64,000 nucleotides of DNA from Clostridia bacterium (GCA_910575245.1 CAJTEN010000002.1:331185-395184), one strand, 5' to 3'. Positions 1-8,153 are shown, numbered from the stretch's first letter. Notes: a model not told the origin generated them from the letters alone. Program-made: numbers and translations.

Positions 1-1
1 G

Positions 2-178
2 CTGGGAATATGGAAAGCAAAAAAATCTGTTACAAAGGATTACGTTCAGTTTGCCTGTTCGATTATCGCTTCTGGCGTAAAGTTATATTTTCGTCACGTA
101 AAGGGACATTCTGGTATTTCCGGGAATGAGGAAGCAGACCGGCTGGCAAAGGAGGCAGTTGGGTTATTGAAGAGATGA
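2..178 (+). CDS. RNase H-like protein, C-terminal fragment
   Basis: Only the last 58 residues are in the window; the gene starts to the left. The fragment contains HVKGHSGISGNEEADRLAKE, the C-terminal signature of type 1 ribonuclease H, with the conserved His and the last catalytic Asp (EEAD). The enzyme cuts RNA in RNA-DNA hybrids. It ends 16 bases before the phage helicase, and I take it as part of the prophage replication block, though the full length and domain context cannot be seen. Confidence 0.75.
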   Translation: MGIWKAKKSVTKDYVQFACSIIASGVKLYFRHVKGHSGISGNEEADRLAKEAVGLLKR

Positions 179-194
179 TACGAGGAGGAACTAT

Positions 195-1430
195 ATGGCT
201 GGAATACAGTTGCGTGACTACCAGTTAGATGCGGTACGTCGAATGAAAAACGGCTGCATCCTGTGTGGCGGAGTAGGTAGTGGTAAGTCTCGCACTGCTA
301 TCGCCTACTATTATTTATGCGAAGACGGAGAGATTGGTACGGATGAGTATGTTCCAATGGGTGATCCACCAAAAGACCTTTATATTATTACTACTGCTCG
401 GAAACGAGATACCTGCGAATGGGAAGGAGAACTTTCACCGTTCTTGCTTTCCCCCAATCACGAAGTAAATCTCTATTCTAACAAAGTGGTTATTGATTCG
501 TGGAACAACATTCAGAAGTATGCTGAAGTACGGAACGCTTTCTTTATATTTGACGAGCAACGGGTTGTTGGAACTGGAGCTTGGGTCAAGGCATTCTTAC
601 GAATAGCAAAGGTAAACCGATGGATTCTGCTCTCTGCTACACCCGGAGATACATGGCAGGATTATATTCCGGTATTCATCGCCAACGGTTTTTATAAGAA
701 CAAAAGCGAGTTCACAAGGGAGCATATTGTTTACAGTCATTTTACCAAGTTCCCCAAAGTTGACCGGTATCTGAATACCGGACGGCTGATACGACTTCGG
801 AATTCCATTCTGATCAATATGGACTTCAAACGGGAAACAGTCTCCCATCACGAGGATGTGTTCGTGCCTTATAGCATTGAGAAGTATAAGGATATTTGTC
901 GTACACGGTGGAATCCCTGGGAGAATAAGCCGATTGAGAATGCTGCGGAATTCTGTTATGCACTACGGAAAGTGGTCAATTCGGACGAATCAAGGCAGGT
1001 TGCGTTGCTACAGATTTTAGAGAAGCATCCGAGGGCTATTATATTTTACAACTTCGATTACGAGTTGGAAATCTTGAGAGAGATGTTTTTGGGCAGATGC
1101 GATTCTAAACTGGACGGATTTGAGATGGCAGAGTGGAACGGCCATGCTCATCAACCGATTCCGGAATCCGAGAGCTGGGTGTATCTTGTCCAGTACAATG
1201 CTGGAGCTGAGGGGTGGAACTGTATCAAGACAGACACCATTATATTTTACTCGCAGAGCTATTCCTACAAGGTTATGGTGCAGTCCAGTGGGAGGATTGA
1301 CAGGATGAACACCCCCTATACAGATTTATATTATTATCATCTGAAAAGCCGTTCGGGAATCGATTTGGCAATTAGTAAGGCGCTGAAAGACAAGAAAAAG
1401 TTTAATGAAACTGGTTGGGCAAATTGGTAA
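195..1430 (+). CDS. Phage superfamily 2 DNA helicase
   Basis: A 411-residue ATP-dependent helicase/translocase of the DEAD/SNF2-like superfamily. It starts with a Q-motif-like RDYQLDAV, then Walker A GGVGSGKS (residues 25-32), a Walker B variant FIFDEQ, motif III LLSATPGDTW, and motif VI SSGRIDRMNTPY near the C-terminus. It is shorter than bacterial Snf2 proteins, as usual for phage replication helicases. The start is set by GAGGAGG just upstream. It lies between an RNase H-like gene and a LemA-like gene and probably serves phage DNA replication or recombination. Confidence 0.85.
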   Translation: MAGIQLRDYQLDAVRRMKNGCILCGGVGSGKSRTAIAYYYLCEDGEIGTDEYVPMGDPPKDLYIITTARKRDTCEWEGELSPFLLSPNHEVNLYSNKVVIDSWNNIQKYAEVRNAFFIFDEQRVVGTGAWVKAFLRIAKVNRWILLSATPGDTWQDYIPVFIANGFYKNKSEFTREHIVYSHFTKFPKVDRYLNTGRLIRLRNSILINMDFKRETVSHHEDVFVPYSIEKYKDICRTRWNPWENKPIENAAEFCYALRKVVNSDESRQVALLQILEKHPRAIIFYNFDYELEILREMFLGRCDSKLDGFEMAEWNGHAHQPIPESESWVYLVQYNAGAEGWNCIKTDTIIFYSQSYSYKVMVQSSGRIDRMNTPYTDLYYYHLKSRSGIDLAISKALKDKKKFNETGWANW

Positions 1431-1453
1431 CAAAAAATGGAAGGAGAAAAGAT

Positions 1454-2008
1454 ATGAAAACATTAAAAGAAAACTGGAAAGTGGTATTGATTGTGGCAGC
1501 CGGAGTTCTGGCTGTTATTTTATTGTGTGTGTTCGGAGTCCAAAGTGCTCAGAACAAAGCTTTTGCACTGGAAGAGCAGGTAAACACAGCGGAGTCCGAT
1601 ATCAAGGTACAGGAAAAACGCAGAGTTGATCTGGTCTATAACCTTGCCGATTGTGTTATGCAATATGATAAGCACGAGGCGGATACTCTTACCGCAATCG
1701 TTGAAGGACGTGGTTCTACTGGCGATATTGAAAATGTCACAACAGCAATAACTGCTGTATCAGAGGCATATCCAGAATTGAAATCCAATGAGAATTATAA
1801 AGAGCTGATGAATGAGCTTTCTATCACGGAAAATTTGATTGCTGAGTATCGCAGTAATTATAACAGGCAGATAAAAGAGTACAACCGATATGTAAGGAAA
1901 TTCCCGACCAGAATATTTTTGGATATTCTTGGGTATGAGGTACAGGAATATTCTTATTTGGATTACGATGCTCCGGTTGATGCTCCTCAGAATTTATTTG
2001 AGGAGTAG
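1454..2008 (+). CDS. LemA-like membrane protein
   Basis: 184 residues. A short basic N-terminus is followed by one membrane helix (about residues 9-29) and an outer helical domain. The stretch EEQVNTAESDIKVQEKRRVDLVYNLADCV resembles the LemA family core (NLV... DVQLKRRxDLIPNL) and sits in the expected position after the helix, here split across two helical turns. LemA proteins are membrane-anchored helical bundles of unclear role. I chose the ATG at 1454 because AAGGAG lies 9 bases before it; an upstream in-frame ATG at 1415 overlaps the helicase and has no good ribosome site. It forms a pair with the next gene, 5 bases downstream. Confidence 0.7.
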   Translation: MKTLKENWKVVLIVAAGVLAVILLCVFGVQSAQNKAFALEEQVNTAESDIKVQEKRRVDLVYNLADCVMQYDKHEADTLTAIVEGRGSTGDIENVTTAITAVSEAYPELKSNENYKELMNELSITENLIAEYRSNYNRQIKEYNRYVRKFPTRIFLDILGYEVQEYSYLDYDAPVDAPQNLFEE

Positions 2009-2013
2009 CGCTT

Positions 2014-2781
2014 ATGGATAAGTATAGACGACGTAGAGGTTTTGATTTTGGCGATTTTGAAATTACAAAACGCGAAATACTGGCAAGCATATCAATCATT
2101 GCTATTATGCTGCTTGTTGGTGTTCTTATTGCTGGTAAAATCTCTGATTGGGAATTAGACCAGAATGAGAAATACAACAAAGCAATAAAAATTGAAACTC
2201 AAGATCTTTTTGAATATGGTATGCGGACGAATGTCGGTAACGCTTTTGTGTATGGTGACTTAGAAGCTGTTGATACCGTTACATATCCGGAACTTGATTC
2301 TGCTTATATGTATGTTGAGAAAGTGAAAGAACGGTATACGAAGCATACTCGACAAGTCTCACATACAAGAACAGTCAATGGAAAAACACAGACCTACTAC
2401 ACAACTGAAACTTATTGGACATGGGATAGGGTTGGCAGTGAGGAGCAAATATGTAAAGAAATATCGTTTCTGGGACACATTTTTGCATCGGAGAAGATAG
2501 ACTTCCCAGGAACTGAGTACATTGACACAATAAAAGAATCAAGCCATGTACGGTATAAATATTATGGTGTTGGTTTGAGATTTACTGGAACTATTTTTGC
2601 GGATTTGAAAGATGGGACAATACCAAACAATACGCCGTTTTATGAAAATAAATCAATAAAAGAAACTGTAGACTATTTAGAATCTGGTTCGATGCTGATA
2701 ATATTTTGGATATTTTGGATTATCTTAATCGGGTTCTGTGTCTATGGTTTCTATTATATTGATAACGAATGGCTGGAATAA
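2014..2781 (+). CDS. Two-helix membrane protein paired with LemA
   Basis: 255 residues, family not recognised. There is a basic N-terminus, a membrane helix at about residues 27-46, a roughly 170-residue hydrophilic region expected outside the cell, and a second very hydrophobic helix near the C-terminus (SMLIIFWIFWIILIGF). The outside region is rich in Thr and Tyr. It directly follows the LemA-like gene, so the two may work as one envelope complex. A role in superinfection exclusion or envelope stress is conceivable but nothing in the sequence proves it. Confidence 0.6.
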   Translation: MDKYRRRRGFDFGDFEITKREILASISIIAIMLLVGVLIAGKISDWELDQNEKYNKAIKIETQDLFEYGMRTNVGNAFVYGDLEAVDTVTYPELDSAYMYVEKVKERYTKHTRQVSHTRTVNGKTQTYYTTETYWTWDRVGSEEQICKEISFLGHIFASEKIDFPGTEYIDTIKESSHVRYKYYGVGLRFTGTIFADLKDGTIPNNTPFYENKSIKETVDYLESGSMLIIFWIFWIILIGFCVYGFYYIDNEWLE

Positions 2782-2881
2782 CTAAAAAAATTGGGAGAGG
2801 GTCGAGTAATAATGAGGGCGACCACGTGACGGATATAGTAGTTGCATAAGGGATGAGTCCGTCATTTGAAAGGAGAAGAAA

Positions 2882-3052
2882 ATGAAAAAGAAATTAGAAA
2901 GCTTTCTGGTGTGTGCCGATTTTTCTAATGATATTCCGGTGCTGGTTGTTGGAACAAAGGTTGAAAATGACATTAACATCATCAACGCTTTTCAAGGAGA
3001 AGAAGCAAGAGAGTTGTATCGAAAGTTGACTATCAAAGGAGAAAGCAAATGA
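2882..3052 (+). CDS. Small phage protein, unknown
   Basis: 56 residues starting MKKKLESFLVCADF, acidic-neutral, no membrane helix. A GAAAGGAG ribosome site precedes the ATG, and its stop overlaps the ATG of the next gene (ATGA), a typical coupled phage arrangement. I do not recognise the family. Confidence 0.6.
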   Translation: MKKKLESFLVCADFSNDIPVLVVGTKVENDINIINAFQGEEARELYRKLTIKGESK

Positions 3053-3378
3053 AAGTATTTATCAGTGGTCCAATGAAAGGATATCCAAACTTCAACAAAG
3101 AGGCATTTGATCAGGCAGAAAAAGAGTTAGTTCAGCAGGGTTATACAGTTTTCAATCCGGCATGGATGGACTTTTCTGGAGAATGGACCAAACAGGACAA
3201 ACGGGCAATTGATGCGGCCATCATGAGTCGATGTGATGCTGTATATCAATTGCCTGGATGGGACGGATTGGAAAACAGCGGAAGTCGCATGGAATATGCG
3301 TTTGCTCAGGAAGCTGGAATGATATTTTTGGAAAAGGATGCGGACAGTTTCTTCTTTGTTGTAAATAAGGAGGATTGA
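3049..3378 (+). CDS. DUF4406-type nucleotide-binding protein
   Basis: 109 residues. It opens with MKVFISGPMKGYPNFNKEAF and contains RCDAVYQLPGWDGLENSGSR, the pattern of the small phage DUF4406 proteins related to nucleoside 2-deoxyribosyltransferases. The ISGPM loop and the GWxxSxGSR-like segment would form the nucleotide pocket. A role in phage nucleotide metabolism is plausible from the fold relation, but the substrate is unknown. It is translationally coupled to the gene before it. Confidence 0.75.
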   Translation: MKVFISGPMKGYPNFNKEAFDQAEKELVQQGYTVFNPAWMDFSGEWTKQDKRAIDAAIMSRCDAVYQLPGWDGLENSGSRMEYAFAQEAGMIFLEKDADSFFFVVNKED

Positions 3379-3383
3379 GAGAT

Positions 3384-3608
3384 ATGCTGGGCGACTATAT
3401 TAAAAAATTAACGGATAAAGGGTATAAGCTTTCTTTTGAAAATCCTATTGAAGAAGCAGACTGGATGTGTATCAAAATTTCTAAAAATGATTACAGCGTA
3501 AAAGTTACTATTTCCCCATGTGATATAAGCAAATCTGCATTGCCAATAGAAAATATGTTGATAAAGACTATTGAAAATGTTGTGGGGACACGTGTTTTAG
3601 AGTCTTGA
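3384..3608 (+). CDS. Hypothetical phage protein
   Basis: 74 residues beginning MLGDYIKKLTDKGY. No recognised domain. I chose the ATG at 3384 because AAGGAGG ends 10 bases before it; a TTG nine bases earlier sits on top of that ribosome site. It lies 5 bases after the DUF4406-like gene. Confidence 0.55.
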   Translation: MLGDYIKKLTDKGYKLSFENPIEEADWMCIKISKNDYSVKVTISPCDISKSALPIENMLIKTIENVVGTRVLES

Positions 3609-3621
3609 AAGGAGAAAAAAG

Positions 3622-4074
3622 ATGGATTGGAGATGTATCTGTTTAAACGAATGGGTAGATAATAGACCCTCGTTTATGATTGGAAACAGGGGACGGGGAA
3701 AAACAAAATTGCTCATAAAACAAGCTACAGAAACATATGGAGTCATAGTTTGCCCTAGCCGTCAGATGGCGGATTATATTTTCCATATGGCGCGAGATCT
3801 TGGATACTCTATTAACCGACCTATTACCTACGATGAATTGTTCCTTTATTCAAAAGGTGGAAGAAATACAGAGTACTACTTTGATGAATATGGTATGCAA
3901 TTAGAGAGTATTATTCGGCGAGCAATCAAAGATTTTGAGCGTAATCATGTCAAAACCATCATAATTGACAAGGAATCTATAAGTCGGCTGAATGATATTT
4001 TGGGCGGGTTAAAAGTATCTAATCTGGATGGTAAGAAATTGAGATTAAAAATAGAACTTTGTGAGGAGGACTAA
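3622..4074 (+). CDS. Small P-loop protein
   Basis: 150 residues. Near the N-terminus is a Walker A-like loop GNRGRGKT (residues 21-28), followed by a strand (YGVIVCPS) and later VKTIIIDKES, which could be a Walker B strand ending in Asp. It is too short for a full helicase or terminase, so it may be a minimal ATPase or a binding protein. Ribosome site GAAAGGAG. Function not assignable. Confidence 0.55.
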   Translation: MDWRCICLNEWVDNRPSFMIGNRGRGKTKLLIKQATETYGVIVCPSRQMADYIFHMARDLGYSINRPITYDELFLYSKGGRNTEYYFDEYGMQLESIIRRAIKDFERNHVKTIIIDKESISRLNDILGGLKVSNLDGKKLRLKIELCEED

Positions 4075-4079
4075 ACCGT

Positions 4080-4658
4080 ATGGATTTTAAAATTATTGCA
4101 GTGGATTTCGACGGAACTCTGTGTGAGAATAAGTGGCCGGAAATTGGGGAGCCGAATAAGGAACTGATTGCTTATCTGAAAGAGCGCCAGGCGGCAGGAG
4201 ACAAGTTGGTTCTGTGGACTTGCCGCGTTGGAGAGATACTTAAGAATGCGGTTGCTTGGTCTGCTGAGCAGGGAATTACATTTGATGCTGTCAACGAAAA
4301 CCTGCCGGAGGTTCTGGAATGGATGGGCGGCGATACCAGAAAGATATTTGCCAACGAGTACATAGATGACCGGAATTTTACTTTCTTGTCCAAAGCAGAC
4401 CATGCAGAATTACTGGGCAGGATGGTGGACGTTGTCGAAGACTGGCTGGAAAAGAAAGGTATGGCTACGAATGATGAAGCAGCCATTAAAGATGACGACT
4501 ATAACTATCTTGCGGAGGGGTTTGCTGCCGGAATGGGAATATCGTGTGATCGTATGGAGGACGATGAGTTGCTTGATAAATTGTGCCCAAATCTCGACGG
4601 GCCGGTTCCGGTTAGCATGACATTACCAGGCGATTTCGATGGCGACGAATTGGTGTAG
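4080..4658 (+). CDS. HAD-superfamily hydrolase-like protein
   Basis: 192 residues. Residues 9-13 read DFDGT, the HAD nucleophile motif, followed by a motif II-like LVLWTCR, and YIDDRNFTF near residue 97 could be the acidic motif IV. Family members are mostly phosphatases; phage versions are often annotated as hydrolases in nucleotide turnover. The last 55 residues are acidic and look like an added tail. GAGGAGG precedes the ATG. Confidence 0.75.
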   Translation: MDFKIIAVDFDGTLCENKWPEIGEPNKELIAYLKERQAAGDKLVLWTCRVGEILKNAVAWSAEQGITFDAVNENLPEVLEWMGGDTRKIFANEYIDDRNFTFLSKADHAELLGRMVDVVEDWLEKKGMATNDEAAIKDDDYNYLAEGFAAGMGISCDRMEDDELLDKLCPNLDGPVPVSMTLPGDFDGDELV

Positions 4659-4668
4659 GAGGTGTCCG

Positions 4669-4863
4669 ATGACAAAAAAGGAGTTTGAAAAACTGGATGC
4701 AAAATCCAAGCGGCGTGCAGCACAAAAGGCACTCGCCTGGTTTTGTGTATTAACATCGGTGAGATTTCCATTTTTGAATATTGCCAGTAAAGAAGAATCC
4801 GAGACGATTAAAGTCATTCTCGGTAAGTATATGAATGAAGAATTGGAGGAGAAAACAACATGA
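4669..4863 (+). CDS. Small phage protein
   Basis: 64 residues starting MTKKEFEKLDAKSKRRAAQK. Helical, basic first half, no recognised domain. Start chosen from the AGGAGG at 4657-4662; the reading frame is open further upstream but overlaps the HAD gene. Its stop overlaps the next ATG (ATGA). Confidence 0.5.
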   Translation: MTKKEFEKLDAKSKRRAAQKALAWFCVLTSVRFPFLNIASKEESETIKVILGKYMNEELEEKTT

Positions 4864-5081
4864 CATTTTGGCAGATGGTTATTGTTTTTATTGTTGTCTA
4901 TCTTTGTGTTTATGCACTGATAGGCAGGATTTGTCAGTGTATTGAACATTGTGCTACTGCCAGAGCATATTCTAAGTTCCGAGAGAATGGAGTATTGGTA
5001 AAGATGGACGATGTCGAAGCAGGTATCAAGAAACTAAATAAGGAGAAGCATGATGTGGCGGAGAGAGTTACTGAAAAATAA
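4860..5081 (+). CDS. Single-helix membrane protein
   Basis: 73 residues with an N-terminal membrane helix (about residues 3-21, WQMVIVFIVVYLCVYALIG) and a charged cytoplasmic tail. Coupled by ATGA overlap to the gene before it. Unknown role; small early phage membrane proteins of this type are common. Confidence 0.5.
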   Translation: MTFWQMVIVFIVVYLCVYALIGRICQCIEHCATARAYSKFRENGVLVKMDDVEAGIKKLNKEKHDVAERVTEK

Positions 5082-5211
5082 GCTCTATGCCATAGCAATT
5101 ATATTTCTTGGAGCGTTGTCCGTCCCTATTGAATGGGACGCAACGTTCTTTTTATTTGCTCTGATGGTTGGGCTTACATTGTTCTTTTCTAAGGAAAATT
5201 GGATTATGTAG
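5050..5211 (+). CDS. Small two-helix membrane protein
   Basis: 53 residues beginning MMWRRELLKNKLYAIAIIF, with two hydrophobic stretches separated by VPIEWDAT. It starts inside the end of the preceding gene in another frame, with AAGGAG 6 bases before the ATG. This kind of tiny WRRELL...KLYA protein is one I associate with clostridial phages; function unknown. Confidence 0.55.
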   Translation: MMWRRELLKNKLYAIAIIFLGALSVPIEWDATFFLFALMVGLTLFFSKENWIM

Positions 5212-5222
5212 GAGGCGGTTCT

Positions 5223-5597
5223 ATGGGACGTGCGGAAATTCGGCGGGCAATGAAAAACGAGAAGAAAACAAAGACCGCCACCTATAACCTGACCAAAGCT
5301 CAGCTGGATGCTATGGTGCGGGAACAGATTGAAAATGAGTTGGTGAAAATTCGGCAGCAGGCTACAGATGATGCTGTCAATACCGCTATGATATTATTGC
5401 TGACACTGCCATTAGAGGTTCTGATGGATCACTACTGGCCTAAGTCCTATGCGAAACGCATTCCGCAGTTCACGGCATATGTTCTGGAATATTACGAAAG
5501 ATGGCAGAACGGTGAGCTGGATATGGAAAAGCTGAAAGAGGATTTATGGGATTACGGCGGTGTTCGGCTGGAAGAAGGAGGTCAAAACAGTGGTTAA
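5223..5597 (+). CDS. Hypothetical phage protein
   Basis: 124 residues, helical, starting MGRAEIRRAMKNEKK. Start set by GGAGGCGG just before the ATG. The middle (DDAVNTAMILLLTLPLEVL) is a moderately hydrophobic helix, and the C-terminus is acidic. No recognised domain; conserved-looking early phage gene. Confidence 0.55.
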   Translation: MGRAEIRRAMKNEKKTKTATYNLTKAQLDAMVREQIENELVKIRQQATDDAVNTAMILLLTLPLEVLMDHYWPKSYAKRIPQFTAYVLEYYERWQNGELDMEKLKEDLWDYGGVRLEEGGQNSG

Positions 5598-5724
5598 GGT
5601 TATATTTGGAGCCGTGTCTTTCCTTGTTGGTTTGTCGGCGATAATAGCGTCAAAGGCTATTTCATCCTGTGCCGTTTACATGGATGACTCGTTCCGGTGG
5701 GGAGGTAGAGATGGAAATGGCTAA
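5590..5724 (+). CDS. Small membrane protein with GTG start
   Basis: 44 residues (VVKVIFGAVSFLVGLSAIIA...), one N-terminal hydrophobic helix with a Cys after it. It overlaps the end of the previous gene by 8 bases and the next by 14. AAGGAGG lies 7-8 bases before the GTG. The size makes this call moderate. Confidence 0.4.
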   Translation: MVKVIFGAVSFLVGLSAIIASKAISSCAVYMDDSFRWGGRDGNG

Positions 5725-5917
5725 CAATGATTTACGGAGAAATGCAGAGGGTTATTCTGACCCGACTGCATACGAGGCTATCAAGAATCTGGACGCAGAT
5801 GATGAGCGGTTTCACAAGTTGCTGAACACAATCTTCACGATTTGTGAACTCTCTGGATTTCATCTGGAGGAACGGATTGTCTTGAAAGATTTGCAGACAG
5901 GAAAAGTTTGGAGGTGA
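5711..5917 (+). CDS. Hypothetical phage protein
   Basis: 68 residues starting MEMANNDLRRNAEGYSDPTA. The DPTAYEAIKNLD segment is a pattern I have seen in small clostridial phage proteins of unknown role. GGAGG precedes the ATG by 5 bases. Confidence 0.55.
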   Translation: MEMANNDLRRNAEGYSDPTAYEAIKNLDADDERFHKLLNTIFTICELSGFHLEERIVLKDLQTGKVWR

Positions 5918-5938
5918 ACGGAGCAGCTGAAGGAGAAA

Positions 5939-6130
5939 GTGATTAAACTCGGTACGGCTATTCGGAAAGTATTTCATGACGTTTTTGGTCAGAAAGAAGT
6001 TTCTCTGGAGCTTCCCGAGAAGGGTGCAGTTAAGAAAAGACGGTATCATCGGAAAGAAAAACCGTCCGTATTCTATCATTACATACCGACAGCCAGAAGA
6101 AATTTACCATATATGAGGCGGTCTTATTGA
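5939..6130 (+). CDS. Small basic phage protein
   Basis: 63 residues with a GTG start and AAGGAG just upstream. It ends with many Arg/Lys/Tyr residues (KKRRYHRKEKPS), suggesting nucleic-acid contact. No recognised family. Confidence 0.45.
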   Translation: MIKLGTAIRKVFHDVFGQKEVSLELPEKGAVKKRRYHRKEKPSVFYHYIPTARRNLPYMRRSY

Positions 6131-6439
6131 AATTTCCGTGCCCACTTTTATTTTTGGCTGCCCACTTTTTGGAGCGGTTTTGGAGAGTTGGGAGAATGGT
6201 ACGGACGAAATTTGGTGGAATTTGGGTAAAAATGGTCAATTTTCTGCCCATTTGCCCACTTTCTGCCCACTTTTGAAACCCCGATTTGGTCACTAAAAAC
6301 CCAGTATTTATGCGGGTTTGCGGGCTCAAAGCCCATTTGCCCACCCTTTTTCTTAACTAATTGTGATAAAAAGTTTAAATATATATAAAGGTTGTGAAAA
6401 AAGGTGGGAAAGTGGGCAGAGCGAGAGAAAGGAGGTTTT
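6131..6439 (+). repeat. Iteron-like TGCCCACTTT repeat region
   Basis: A gene-free stretch with at least five direct copies of the core GCCCA(C)TTT (starts near 6140, 6160, 6246, 6254, 6265), further variants near 6331 and 6339, and an inverted pair near 6402-6418. A very AT-rich segment (about 6354-6395) follows the last direct copies. Repeated short motifs beside an AT-rich segment are the usual layout of a replication origin bound by an initiator, but no initiator is identified here. A small foldback (GGGCT/AGCCC, 6322-6335) is also present. Confidence 0.45.
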
Positions 6440-6622
6440 ATGAAAAAGAAGAACACATGGTCCGAGATTTATGAAAGCTTTCAGTCAATCTATCCGAATT
6501 TGAAGAAAGAAGCCGTCGGATATTGTCCGCATGGTTACATGTCGATTCTGGTATATTTTCCGGATGGGCTGCGTATGGTATATAATGAGGTGGAAAGACG
6601 AGCCAGGTTTGTCACGGCATGA
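6440..6622 (+). CDS. Hypothetical phage protein
   Basis: 60 residues beginning MKKKNTWSEIYESFQSIYPN. Strong ribosome site AAAGGAGG before the ATG. No recognised domain. It sits between the repeat region and the structured RNA. Confidence 0.55.
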   Translation: MKKKNTWSEIYESFQSIYPNLKKEAVGYCPHGYMSILVYFPDGLRMVYNEVERRARFVTA

Positions 6623-6662
6623 GCAGAATTTTGAGAATGATATTTCTTTTTTGCCGTGTATG

Positions 6663-6671
6663 TGGTATACT
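6663..6671 (+). promoter_or_regulatory. Extended -10 promoter for structured RNA
   Basis: TGGTATACT is a match to an extended -10 element (TGnTATAAT with one change). It lies 6 bases before the first paired base of the structured RNA. No clear -35 box is seen at 17 bases upstream, which extended -10 promoters do not require. Confidence 0.5.
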
Positions 6672-6676
6672 GGAAC

Positions 6677-6835
6677 TGCGACACAACTTTAAAACATTTT
6701 GGTAATAGGGACAATGCTTTGTTAAAAAGCGTTATCTCTCTTTACTTATACCCTATTACCAGAGTTAAGATTGTGTCGCAACAATGAGAGAGCCGCTTTT
6801 TAGTGCGTCTCTTCGGTGGGGCGCACTTTTTATAT
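6677..6835 (+). ncRNA. Structured small RNA, unknown class
   Basis: The transcript would fold into one long hairpin. The closing stem pairs 6677-6686 with 6771-6780 (10 bp, perfect), a second stem pairs 6701-6710 with 6751-6760 (10 bp, perfect), and an apical hairpin pairs 6713-6720 with 6726-6733 (8 bp with one G-U). An asymmetric internal loop (14 against 10 bases) separates the first two stems. A terminator follows (AGTGCG/CGCACT, 6802-6827, then T5). No long reading frame is inside. The general shape recalls 6S RNA, but I could not match it to a known class. Confidence 0.6.
6802..6835 (+). terminator. Terminator of the structured RNA
   Basis: Stem AGTGCG/CGCACT with an internal UUCG-containing loop, followed by TTTTTAT. 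It would end the small RNA about 145 bases before the next gene. Confidence 0.6.
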
Positions 6836-6979
6836 TGTGCCTATATTGGACAACCTCGTGAAAAACACAAGCTCTGTTATGGAGAACGGTATTTCCTTTA
6901 CTCATACCAGTAATTTGGGCGAGAGTTGTGTGGCAGCAATGCGGAAGTACTCGTTCTCTTTATTTTTGGAGGTAGCAAG

Positions 6980-8023
6980 ATGGACAATAATGTTGCCGTA
7001 AGCGGAAACTTTGAGATTATACCTTGTGATAAAATGACAGATATTGAGAATAAGCCCGGTATCAAAAAACTGGAGCTTACCTCATCGCAAAAAATCCAGA
7101 TTGGAGGACTAATGCAACAGCTTCCTGCAGTCGTGGCGGCTAATGCTTTAAGCAATATGTATATGGTTCGATTTCCTGCCGGAATACCAAATGCGTTGAC
7201 TCCCCTAAAGCAAGGTGGATTCAGTACTATGGTCAAGGGCGAGAATGGGCGGATTGCAGGAACTGCTTCTTTATATTCTGTTGAAGCACAGGCAGCCGTT
7301 CTTGGAGCGTTCAATGCCATGTCGATAGTTTCCGGCCAGTACTTCCTCGCACAGATTAATAGCGAACTTAAAACGATGAACCAGAACATTGACAAAATTC
7401 TGGAGTTCCTTTACGGTGATAAGAAAGCAGAACTTATATCTGAAGTCAGCTTTGTGAAATCTGCCTACCAAAATTACAGTTCGATTATGGAGCATGAGCA
7501 GCAGCGGTTTGCCACCCTTGTCAGTTTACAAGAAGCAAAGAAAGTTGCAATGAAAGATATTGAGTTTTATATGTCGGATCTGGATTCCACTGTCAATACT
7601 AAAAGCGGTTCCGATATTGTAGCTTGGACTGACAAGATATTTCAGATTAAGGACTGCCTGGAACTTTCTATACAGCTTTATTCCATGAGCAGTCTGTTGG
7701 AAATCTATTATTCACAGAATTACGATGCCAATTATATTTCAAATGTCGAGGAAGAATCCGTTACCTACATCGGTAAATGCGAGAAGCGCATGTTAAGCAG
7801 TTTCAGTAAATTGAGCACACATATTCAGAGCTTTAAAGAAGGTCCTCTGAAAAAGGTTGATAAGCCGGCTCTTGAAAAGAAAGTTAATCTGGTGGTGGAT
7901 TCATTCAGCAGAGGTACAGAATCTGAGATGCTCAAATCGATTCGTTCTGTTCTGCACGCTTCGGAAGCAAAAGCAGAGTATTATGTGAACAGCAATGGCG
8001 ATTTATATTTGAGAACTGCATAA
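6980..8023 (+). CDS. Stand-alone prophage protein, possible moron
   Basis: 347 residues, mostly helical, family not recognised. There is a hydrophobic segment near residues 95-115 (AAVLGAFNAMSIVSGQYFLAQ) followed by a long helical part starting NSELKTMNQNIDKILEFL, a layout also seen in membrane-active helical proteins. Start chosen from TTGGAGG before the ATG at 6980; the frame is open upstream but lacks a ribosome site. It follows a terminator, so it is probably transcribed on its own and may be a lysogenic conversion gene. Confidence 0.55.
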   Translation: MDNNVAVSGNFEIIPCDKMTDIENKPGIKKLELTSSQKIQIGGLMQQLPAVVAANALSNMYMVRFPAGIPNALTPLKQGGFSTMVKGENGRIAGTASLYSVEAQAAVLGAFNAMSIVSGQYFLAQINSELKTMNQNIDKILEFLYGDKKAELISEVSFVKSAYQNYSSIMEHEQQRFATLVSLQEAKKVAMKDIEFYMSDLDSTVNTKSGSDIVAWTDKIFQIKDCLELSIQLYSMSSLLEIYYSQNYDANYISNVEEESVTYIGKCEKRMLSSFSKLSTHIQSFKEGPLKKVDKPALEKKVNLVVDSFSRGTESEMLKSIRSVLHASEAKAEYYVNSNGDLYLRTA

Positions 8024-8153
8024 AGATGGTACATGCCCTACGTGCATTTTACAAGGTGTTTTATGAAAGGAGAGGATAAAAAGCTTTTTGTCTCTTCGGT
8101 TCAATTTGGAAGTGGGGCAGCCCTATTTCCTGATTACTGAAAGGAGATAAAAA

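Noticed and set aside
6030..6456. Minus-strand frames rich in KWAESGQ/GKWA
   Set aside because: They are the translation of the TGCCCACTTT repeats on the other strand; no ribosome site and no family resemblance.
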